A stretch of 64,000 nt of DNA from Bryoerythrophyllum caledonicum (lineage: Eukaryota; Streptophyta; Bryopsida; Pottiales; Pottiaceae). The stretch covers positions 4,232,028 through 4,296,027 of the forward strand of contig OZ020519.1 of assembly GCA_963971425.1 (NCBI GenBank), read 5' to 3'. The position numbers were made by a program, and so were the translations under genes. Positions 11,755-21,490 of this stretch are shown here, piece by piece; position 1 is the stretch's first letter, and each line of letters starts with the position of its first letter. The notes beneath the pieces were generated by a model. The model searched no databases. It was not told the origin of the DNA and was given only the letters and a program-made list of their open reading frames with translations.

Positions 11755-11875
11755 GGTAAAATTTCACACACATACTTAGATTACACACACACAAGCTTAT
11801 TTAGATTGCATATAGACACAAGCATTCTTAGATTACACACACACATACACATACTTAGATCTCACACACATAGGA
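11755..11875. repeat. CA-rich microsatellite at LINE target site
   Basis: Repeated TTAGATTACACACACA-like units with intervening ACATACTTAGAT. The LINE lies immediately to the right, behind its 11-bp target duplication. The bases after the right-hand duplication (25865 on) are also AC-rich (AAACACACAACCC), consistent with insertion into one AC-rich tract. Confidence 0.8.
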
Positions 11876-11886
11876 AGCAACCAAAC
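11876..11886. repeat. Left target-site duplication of LINE
   Basis: AGCAACCAAAC, identical to 25854-25864. It lies directly beside the TTCTTCTTCTA-type 3' terminus of the minus-strand LINE. Confidence 0.75.
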
Positions 11887-12010
11887 TAGAAGAAGAACGC
11901 CGGTTCCCGAAGGGAACCGGCGTGAATAAAGTGTCTGTTCGTTCCATTGCTAAGACCATGCCCACCGGACAAGGAATTAGCAAACTGGAACTACTTCCCC
12001 CTTTCGAGGG
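11887..12010 (-). promoter_or_regulatory. LINE 3' tail: SINE-shared recognition sequence with hairpin
   Basis: Read on the minus strand, this contains CGAAAGGGGGAAGTAGTTC, TTGTCC-GGTGGGCATG, CGAACAGACACTTTATTCAC, then CGCCGGTTCCC-TTC-GGGAACCGGCG (a perfect 11-bp stem; plus positions 11898-11922) and GTTCTTCTTCTA. The same order of blocks forms the last ~125 bp of the SINEs at 38985-39373 and 50448-50801. In stringent LINEs the reverse transcriptase recognises such a tail RNA to start target-primed reverse transcription (family knowledge). Confidence 0.85.
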
Positions 12011-12130
12011 TAGACACTATGTAACGAGTAGCCAGAAACCAACCAACAACGACCAACCACGATCAAACTAAACAACAAAAAGCAAAACCAAACAGGCAGC
12101 CAATCAGGGAGAGACAGAGTGGCGAAGTTC

Positions 12131-15100
12131 CTAAGGGGGGTCTTGCCTATCAGGGAGGACTTGGTTGTTTTCGATTTTGCGTTTATGCAGTAAAATAGAC
12201 ATGGCATGTTGAATAGCGATGGTGTTGATATTTTTAAAGGTAGTTTTAATTGTATCAATGGGTATCTTGAAGGTATCTTCGAGAGTTTTCATAGATGGGA
12301 TAAAGGTGGTGGCACGAGCGCCGGATGTGATAACAATAAGGGGGTCTACCTTCCATCCAATGGCAATGATGTCGTCAATGAGGGGTTGATATTTGTCAAT
12401 TTTGTTTTGTATTGTTTCCGGAGAAAATCTATCGTTGCAATATGTGAATTCAATGAATTGAATGGTGTAGTCTTGGTTGATGTTCTCGGGTGGTGGGTCG
12501 TTGTATGGTAAACCTTTGACACAAAGAATGTCCGGTTTGAGCCTAGCGTTGCAATGACATCTTTGGGTCATACATGAGCATGGAAGTAGCCATGGGGGGA
12601 CCGTGTTTTCTTGTGGATTGCTATTAAAAGTGCCGGCGTTCATAAGTATGAAACATCTCGATTTATTGTAGGAGGTGATTAGTTTTCGGACTTCCCATAC
12701 CGCTTTGTTATGTCTATTAACAATTAGAGAGTGTATGTGGTGGTTTTGGCATTTGAGTAGCACATGAAGCCATGTGTCGGGGTCCGTGGAGGGGCATATG
12801 GGGCATGTTATGGATGGGAATCTTTCTATTCCAAAGAAGAGTTGTTTGCGAGCGTTTCCCATGTACTGACCCGTACGGAATTTGATGAGGCACGTTATTT
12901 GTGAGTCTGAGATGATGGGGTTTTTCCAAAAGTTTGTAGAGAGTTCATTGTCTATGTCGTTATTGTTAGTCCATTTTTCTATGTTAGGAATATTTTCTGA
13001 GATTGTGTCCAGGTTGTTGTAGAGGTCTTGTTTTTTGAGATATTTGCCCAGAAATCTAATTGGGCCTTTGTCGGGGGTATCTTCTTTGGAAGGCCAATCT
13101 TCTTTTTGAAAGTAGTATGGGGTGGCATGAGCATGTTCGTGAGGGTCTTTGGCATTTTTGTGTGTTTTTTCTCGGCCTTCTTTTGCAAGTTTGTCTGCTT
13201 GTTCGTTGCCATCAATGTTGGCATGGGCTCTGACTTTGTGAAGGGTTGTGATTTGTGTACGTTTTTGTAACATTTGTACCATTGATGTTAGTATGGTTTG
13301 GTCGGGGTGACTGTTGTGAAGGGTTGGGTGTGTTATTTGAGTGTTTAGTAGGTAGAGTGCATTTATACAATCGGTGAATATATGTGCAGGTTCATTTTTG
13401 TATTTTGTTGTGATGATTTGTAGTGTTTTGTGAATGGCCATGAGTTCTGCTCTGAGGATATTTTGTAGTCCATGGAGTCTTTTGGCTAGTTTAATTTCTT
13501 TGGTAGAATTATATATGCCATAGCCAGCTTTTTCTCTTCGCCAAGAGCCCGGGCTAATTTGTTCCGGTGGTTTAAAGGAGCCGTCGGTGTAATAACTGTA
13601 TGCGGGGTTAAATTTTGGTGTGGTATGAGCTGGGTAGTTTGGGAGAGGGGGAGGTATGACGGAGTAGTTTAATGTGTTGTTGTCATAGTTTAATTTTGAC
13701 CATTTTTTACTTTTGTTTACGGGGGTTTGTATGGGTGTTGGTGGGGCCGGTTTTGTGTATGGTCGTTGTATGTCTAGATTGTCTGTTATGGAGGTAAGTT
13801 CCGCAAGTTGTTCTAGGGAGCCGAGGTTTTGATTTTGATGATGGACGCATAGTATTTGTAATGTAGATGGCTCTATTCGGGGTTTTTTTAGCTCGGGTGG
13901 GATATTAGGTTCTTCGTATGGTATTGTGTCTGCTTCGAATAATGCAATGATGTGGGAATCTGGGAATGGGTTTGAATGTTGGTTGTTGTTTTGGTACCAA
14001 TTGTTGTTCGGTGTGACGATGATTGTTTTTGTGTTGTTTGGATCGTGTTTGGCGGCAAGTCTAGCCCAATGTATGGCTTGTTCTATGTCTTTCTCGTTGT
14101 GGGGGTGAGCTATTCCATTTCCGATCCATTTGTGTTCAAAGGCCTTGCCTAGGGATCCAAATATTTTGTCTCTTTCGTACGGTGAGTAGAATTTATTTAG
14201 TTTGGTAGGACATGTGATTGGGGAGGAAAAGTATGAGTGTTCGATGTTAAAGGATGATATTAGTGAATCTAAAATGGGGGTGGGTATTGTGTATTGCGCA
14301 TTTTTGAGGGGGTCAGTTTTTGGTATTCGATATTTATATCTTTGGTAAAGCCATATTAGTTCGGTTTCAAAGGGTTGGGTTGTTGGTTCAATGTTTGTAG
14401 GGGATTGTAATTTTGTATGATATTGGTTCCATAACCATTGGAGCCGGGTAATGGGTATGGTGTGTAAATGTCGGCCGTTTTCTTCGTATAGATGTGCTTG
14501 ATTGTTATCTATTTGAATTGTGTTTGAGGATGTAAGGATATCATTTTCGGGGTTGCATTCTGTTGTGTAGATGTTTAAAAGTGGGATAATTATGGGTGGC
14601 GTTATGGACCTTGAGTCTGAGGATTGTTCTTGTGGATGGTGGGCAAGGATGATATCTGAGTATATTTTGTTTTGGATCTTTTGGTAGTATTGTTTTAATT
14701 TTTCAGTGTTATGTGTGGAGGTATTGGTGTCATGCCGTGGAAAAAGGTCTCTTTGGGGGAGCCATTTATTGTATGTATTATCATTGTGTTGCCATTGGCA
14801 TAGGTATTTTGTGTAGGTATTTTGTATGTTATTTGTGTCTGTGTGTTGGATATGTTTATGGTTTATGATATTATTAATGGGATATGTGGTAGGGTTTTTG
14901 GGGATGTATGTTGGGGGGCGGGGGTGGTATGTATGTGGAGGGTTAGGGGGATTGGTTGGTGTGGGAATATTTCTTGGGATGATGTTATTGTTGAGGGTGA
15001 TGAATGGATCTTTAAGTGTATGAGAGTATGGATGTGTGTTGCAAGGAGTATGACATATAGTGGGGCATGTTATGTGGCAAAATAGTTGTTTAGCAACACT

Positions 15101-18100
15101 TAGGGCACTCTTTATTAGTTTAGATGGGGTGAAGTGGTAGGTTTTGAAGTCCTCATTGTTCATGATGTGTGTACCGTTAGGTAAGGTAATTTGGTTTAGT
15201 TCAAAAATATTTTTTGAGAGGAGTTTTTGTAGAAGCTTTTGGGAGAGTTGGGCATTGAGTGTGTTATGATTTAATGTTTCTTGGCGCCATAGTATTTCTA
15301 GTGTTGTAGGATTAGTGAGGAAGTTCGGGAGCGTACTTTTAAGGTGGGCTTTAGCTATATGTTTTAATAAGAAGAATGTTCGTGTTATTGGTGATCTTAT
15401 GCAGTCACTTTTTTTAATTCTCGGTATGTTTTCAGCGCCACCATATTGGGCAAGGACATAGTGAGTTAATCCATTATATATTTTCCCAAGTCTTCCTTTA
15501 TCGTTTAAAGCATTTTGCAGTTGTTCGCCTATACATCGGAGGTATGCGTTTTTTAGGGAGAAAGCTTCAAGTCCAAATAGGTTATGTGGTAGTTGGGTTA
15601 TTGCATTTGACATACATTTTGGTAATCCACATATGGTTTTTTGTATGGCTATTATTTTTTTATCAAGTTTTTTGATAGCTGGCATAGAGTATGGTACACC
15701 GTAGAAACTGTATGCCACACCTGGACGTAGTACGGTATCAACCATTTTTATTTTTTGTTTCATGGTGGTTGGGCATGTTGTTAGTTCTTTGCATTGTTTG
15801 ATGAGTTTTGTGGTTGTAGCGTGGATTTGGATTTTCCATTTTAGTGAAGGGACAAGATTTATACCTAGGTATATATATGGCTCATTTTGATGTAGTGTGG
15901 GGATTGGTTGATTGCGGTAATTAATGTTAGAGGCTTGTATTAGGGCTTTGAAAGTGGTAGGGTTTAATTTGGATTTGTTTGGGCATCCGGTAGCGGCACA
16001 TTTTGGAACACCTACGTCCATACCAGCCCATTTACAATATCTATCAATTTTATTGAGTTGTATTTGTACATGTTTGATTTTGTTAGTTATGACGGCGAGG
16101 TCATCTGCGTATGCGGCAGAGTTTATTGTGACTTGTGATGTGCCAAACGTGTATCCGTTGTTGCCTCGTTCTAGCCATCTAAGTAGTGGTTCTAAGAATA
16201 TAATGAATAAATATGGGCTAAGGGTGTCTCCTTGTATGGTTCCTCTTTCTATAGGTATGGGTTTTGTTTTCCCAAAGTGTTCACCAATATATTGAGTGGA
16301 TGACTGGGAGTAGATGTTTCCTACAAGTGTGATGGCATCTTTTGGGTAGCCAAGGTCTATCATTATTGCTAGAAGTCGGGCATGGTCTATTGAACCAAAG
16401 GCATTTTTAAAATCAACATATAATATGTATATATCTTGGTTAGTGAATTTTGCGTCTTCTAGTGCAGCTATTATAGTTTGTATTTGTCGAGCGGTGCTTC
16501 TCTCTGCTCTAAATCCTTCTTGGCTATCATGTAGGATTTTGAATTTTTCGCCGTATGAGGATAGTATAAAGGTGAGTGTACTAGTGAAGAATTTGTATAT
16601 TGTGTTAGCTAGTGCAATTGGTCTATGGTTGGGTAGTATAGATGGGTCACCTTTTTTGTATAGTAATATTGTTGCACTTGATTTCCATGAGGTCGGTATT
16701 TGTTTTTGTTTATAACAGTGAGAGAAAAATAGGAATAATAATTTATGAAATTTTGGAGGCATGTTTTTGAGTATTGAGTTTGGTATGCGGTCTGGGCCTG
16801 GGGCTTTGTTGTTACCAAGATTTTGAAGGCATGTGTCGTATGTGGCTCTATTAAGGTATTGATGTAGTGGGATTTCTGGTTCACCTCTTTTCTCCAGGGT
16901 ATATCCATCAAGGTCATGCCATGGATATTGGCGTACTGCACATGTACATTTATTATGATGTTGTAGTTGGTAGTTGCATGTTGGTACTGTTGGTCTATTG
17001 GTTTTTGTTTGTTGGTTGAATATTTCATTCGCAATGTCTTCTGGGCTAGTTAAAATATTGTTAAATTGATCTGTGATACAATCTAGTGGTGGGGATTCTA
17101 GATTCTTAAAGACTCTTCTATTGATTTTTTTAGGACTTATTTCATATATTTGTCTATATTTTGAGATGGCTTTTTTAACGTTATCTTTGGTGTGTTTTGA
17201 AGTTATTTTTCTGGCTTGTATGTTGGCGTTTTTTGCAATTAATGCGATATCTTTTATCCATGTATCATGGGGCATATCCGGGGGCGGTGGGGTGGGAATT
17301 TGGCTATTTTGTAGAGTTAGTAGTTCATTACATATGGGGTGGTTGCGCCATTGGGAATTATTTTTTACAAGTCTTATAGTTTTTCGTATAACATGGTATA
17401 TAGTAAGATGTTGTTTCCAAGTTTTAGAGAGTTTTCGTGGTAGATATCCTCCTTGTTGAGATATTCTGTTTGTTAATTGGGGTATTGGGTGTGCTCTACA
17501 AGTTTGTTCTAGTGTGTTGGAGATTTCTTTGGTGAGTGTGTCTAGGGTTACACATGCTTCTTGCCATTGTACTCGTGATAGTTGGTTGTTATTCTCAAGA
17601 GTATTTATGAGGGAGTCTATTAGTGTGGATTGTTCTTCAAAGAATTTTGTATTGAATTTTTCTAAGTTATCTTTTGGAATGGGGTTGAGTATGCGTATAG
17701 TGTCATTGTTTAGTGTTGTGGGAGTTCTATTAATTAAAGTGTTATTTGGTATGTGTAGATGTATAGGTGAGTGGTCCGAGTTTAGAATAATATCTTTGTT
17801 TGTTGTAGAAGTGTATTGTGTATTATTGTTGGCATTTATATAGAATCCGTCTATTAGACTCCAATCACTATAATTATAGCCCCCTTGTCTAGAGAATTGT
17901 GTGTCGGTTTTGATGTAATTGAAGTTTAGGTTTTCGGTGAATTGGCGCCATTGGTGGTCTATGATTTGAGGAGGGGTGTTATGATTTCCATTGTGGCGCC
18001 CAATTAATGCTATGTCTCTATTGAAATCACCACATAGTACATATGTGTGGTTTGGGTTGTTATTTATTTGAGTTGTGATAGTGTTTTGTATGTCATTGAT

Positions 18101-20660
18101 AAATCTAGTATCTTCGGGGTGAGATGGCATATACATATGAAGGACTAGCCATGGTTGTAGTGGATAGTTAGTGATTTTGATTATTTGCAGGTAAGGAGAT
18201 ATGTGCACAGGGGTAGGGATTTTCTTGATGTTGCCCGGGAAAGCATATTTTTTATGTATTAGTGTAAGGAGACCTCCACGGCCCGGTGTGTATGGTCTCC
18301 TTTGTTGGATACATCTTGTGAGTGCATGTGTATTGTTGAAAATGAGTTTATAGTCTTGGAATATATTTTGTATGTATTTTGTGGATTTTGTGGCAGATAG
18401 TTTTGTTTCTTGTATAACTATAATGGCTGGCGGTGTGTTCATATATGTAACCAGAGTTTGTAAGCTAGGAAGGGCGGTGTTTAGAGAAGAGGCATTCCAT
18501 GTGATTATATATGTATTTTCATGATTTGGGTTATTGTTTTGGTTTTGTGGATGTAGGTAAGGGGGTGGGGGGGGTGGGTGGGTGTATTCTGGTATTTGGT
18601 CGAGACATTTTAGTGATTCAATAATTAGATTGTTGGGAAGGTATGGAAATTTTTGTTTTATAGTATCTTGTGATGGTGGTGTACGATGATTGTGTATGAA
18701 ATCATAAAGTTCTTTATGTATTGATGTTTTATGGTTTATAATGTTTTGGTTATTTTCAATGAATGATATATAAGGGTGTGGGGTGTTAATGTGTCTTTCG
18801 GGAGAGTTATGTAGGTTAGCAAGGGAGTTTAGTAGTGCATTAGTCCATTGAGTTATGTTTGGATTTTGTTGATTTAATATGAGGTTACATTCGTCTATGT
18901 GTGGGTGGATTGTAGTTACTATAGCGTATAGGATATGTGGTGAGGGATGTTCGTTTTGTTGTTGTATATGTTGGATAATGTGTGGGTGTGTGTTGGCGTA
19001 TGATAGGTGTAGTGTATGTGTGGAGTTTAGTAAAGGTGCAAATGATTGGGCAATATGTCTATATTCCGGTTGTAATTTTATTGTGTTTGGTATGAAATAT
19101 ATTTTGGCATTCTTTTTTTGTTGTATTGGGTGTCTTTTTAGTACGTTTGGCATAGGTCCTGGGTTGGTTTCTATGTCTCCTCCAAGTATTAGTAGTAGTT
19201 TATAGTGTGGTGGTTTGTTATTATGTTTAATGGTTGTATGTTTTTTTGTTTGTCTAATATATTGTTTTGTTTTGTTTTTGATTTTTCCCTTGTATTGAAG
19301 AATGTGAGTATTATGTTTTCTTTCTTTTAAGTGGGTTTCCCTTGTATTGATTTTCTTAGGTTTATTTTTTTGTTTTGGTTTATTGTTTTGTATGTTATTT
19401 TTGTTAATTAGTTTGGTGTTTGTTTTTGTACTTTGGTTTGTGTTATTCTTGATATGTATATATTGACTTGTATTTTTGCATCTTTTTTCATATGTGGTGG
19501 GTGTTGTGTTGGTGTGTGTGTGCGTATTGTAGGTAGTATTTATATTTGTGTATATATATGTATTTATATGTATTTTTTGATAGTTTTTATTTGTATGTGT
19601 TTTGGTAATTGTTTTAGTATATGTATTTGGAAATAGTCTTTGTATGTGTTTTGTGGATTTTGTGGCCGAGACTTTTGTTTCTTGTATAACTATGAGTGCC
19701 GGTGGTGTGTTAGTGTGGGTAACTATGTTTTGTAGGCTTGGGAGTGCGGTGTTAAGGGATGAAGCGTTCCCTGTTATTTTGTTTGTGTTGTTGTTGTTTG
19801 TATGTGGGTTGTGGTTTTGTGATGAAATGTGATGTGTCGTTGGGGGTGGGTGTGTATATTCTGGGAAGGGATTTAGGCATTTTAGTGATCCGTTTATCTT
19901 TGTGTCTAGAAGGTAGGGAAATTTTTGTTTTATCATGTCATTTGGTGGGGGTGTGTTTTGGTTATGTATAAAGTCATATATCTTTTTGTTTATTGATGTG
20001 TTGTGGTTTATGGTGTTTAGGTTAGCTTCCATGAATGTTGTGTAAGGGTGTGGAGTGTTAATGTTTCTTTCGGGTGGGTTTTGTAAGTTTGATAGGGTTT
20101 GTAATAGTGTGTTAGTCCATGTGGTTGTGTTTGGGTTTTGTAATTCTATCAGTCGGTTACTTTTGTCAGGTTTGGGGTGAATGGTAATTACTATGGCGTA
20201 TAGTATATGTGTTGATGGGTGCGTATTTTTTTGTTGTGTATACTGGGCAACGTTTGGGTGTGTTGAGTTATGTACTTGGTGTGGGGCGTGTGTGGTATTG
20301 AGGAGGGGTGCAATTGTTCTAGTAATATGTTTGTATTCTGGTTGTAGTTTTATGGTGTTTGGTATAAAGTAGTTTTTGGCGTTTATCTTATGTATTCTGG
20401 GGTGTCTTTTTAGTACTTTGGGCATGGGTCCTAGGTTGTTTTCTATGTCTTTGCTAAGTATTAGTAAGCCTTTATAGTGTAAGGGTTTTATATGTTGTTT
20501 TACTATTTTTGGTTTATATGTGTATTTTGGATAATCTTTTGTTTTTATGTTTTTGGTTTTGGTGTTTTTGTTCATGTTTGTTTGTAAGTTTTTGTTTATG
20601 GGTTTTTTTGGTGATTTGTTTATGTTAGTGATTTTAAGTGTTATATTTGGGTGTGTGTTA

Positions 20661-20704
<44 letters not shown>

Positions 20705-21490
20705 TTGGTTTTTTTGGACTTGTTTATATGTGTTTTTATGATATCTCTTTTTATTTGTCTTTGAGGTTGTATTTGTGTGGATTTTGTTGTTATTATTATT
20801 ATTTTTTAGTATGTGGGTGTGTGGGTATTTGTGTGTGTATGTATGTATTATGTGTGTGTTTGAGTTTATGTGTGTGTATTTGGTTGTGTAGATGTCTTTG
20901 TATGGGTGGATGTTTATGTACTTTTTGGACTTGTTGTGTATTTTTATGTAGATGTGTGGGTATGTGATTCTTTGTATGTTTGTTTTGATGTGTTTGAGTG
21001 TGTGTATGTATGTGAGTTTATATGTGGTTATATTTGTTGGTGTATGTGAGTGTTTGTTTATGGGTGGGGCGTGTGATTGTATGTGTATGCGTTTCCGTGT
21101 TTTTATATGTGTGTATGTGGGTGTGTCTACGTATGTGTGTGTATCTTTTTGTTTATTTGTATTTGTGTGGGTGTGTGTATGTGTGGTTGTTTGTATGTAT
21201 GTATGTATGTATCTTTGTATATCTATAAGTGTGTGTATGAATATATGTATGTGTGTATATGTGTATACATGTGTGTATGTGTGTATGTATATGTGTGTAT
21301 ATGTATTTATGTGTGTTTTAGTATGTGTCTTGGGCCATGTGTGTAGTATACAATGATTGTATTGAGTATAGTGAGTAGTACAGTATTGGTATAACGTATT
21401 TTTGTACTTGTATAGCTCTAGTACTTGATGTAGAGTATTGTAGCTAATGGTATGGTAAATATGTATTACCGTGTGGTCTATTGTCTTCAC
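12131..21490 (-). CDS. LINE ORF2 polyprotein: 2A, AP endonuclease, RT, RNase H, Cys/His and PD-E tail
   Basis: 3119-codon frame. Numbering from the GTG at 21490: residues 1-305 are His/Thr/Tyr/Asn-rich and come from AC and AAT microsatellite DNA. The first ATG after that GTG is residue 306, so the true start is unclear. A degenerate 2A (DIENNLGP) ends at 355 and an intact 2A (GGDIETNPGP) at 779. AP endonuclease: W998, QET with E1028, GDFN with D1155, SDH with D1239-H1240. Reverse transcriptase: YVDF with D1693, QGDTLSPYLF, YADD at 1794-1797. RNase H: TDGS with D2636, E2682, D2707, and HANIDGNEQAD. A CPIC motif starts at C2896 with a following H and C. The tail has PD at 2986-2987 and E3014 (IEFTYC). 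Catalytic residues of all three enzymes look present. The 2A at 779 would separate an N-terminal product from the enzymes during translation. Confidence 0.9.
18347..19213 (-). repeat. ORF2 internal duplication, downstream (functional-looking) copy
   Basis: Residues 760-1048 of ORF2, continuous with the full AP endonuclease domain. It retains the canonical 2A and the endonuclease N-terminal ITWNASSLNT. Between the two copies lie ~135 codons of Thr/Asn/Lys-rich low-complexity sequence that resembles the sequence upstream of the first copy, so the duplicated unit probably included that low-complexity leader (1272-bp period). Confidence 0.88.
19154..19183 (-). other. Intact 2A ribosome-skipping motif
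   Basis: Encodes GGDIETNPGP (residues 770-779) preceded by KLLLIL, matching the D-[VI]-E-x-N-P-G-P consensus. Such motifs separate two proteins at the G-P bond during translation and are known in trypanosome L1Tc and some animal LINEs (family knowledge). Confidence 0.93.
19619..20485 (-). repeat. ORF2 internal duplication, upstream (decayed) copy
   Basis: Residues 336-624 of ORF2, homologous to residues 760-1048. Both read HYK-LLIL-(2A)-MP-VLKRHP, then YFIPNTIKLQPEY, FPYL and NASSLNTALPSLQ, ending near KSTKHIQRLF. Spacing is exactly 424 codons at both ends (2A proline 355 to 779; G574 to W998), so there is no net indel between them. This copy has NLGP instead of NPGP and G574 instead of the endonuclease tryptophan, and stops before the rest of the endonuclease. 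It appears to be the degenerating duplicate. Confidence 0.9.
20426..20455 (-). other. Degenerate 2A motif
   Basis: Encodes SKDIENNLGP (residues 346-355). The essential NPGP proline is leucine, so skipping is expected to be lost (inference from 2A mutational knowledge). Confidence 0.88.

Noticed and set aside
15924-17843. Plus-strand ORFs opposite ORF2 (for example 15924-16295, 17073-17459)
   Set aside because: They are shadows of the LINE RT region; the minus frame has catalytic motifs throughout.
20547-21356. Plus-strand Cys/Tyr/Val-rich ORFs resembling membrane proteins
   Set aside because: Products of TG/TAT microsatellite sequence inside the LINE; no conserved motif.
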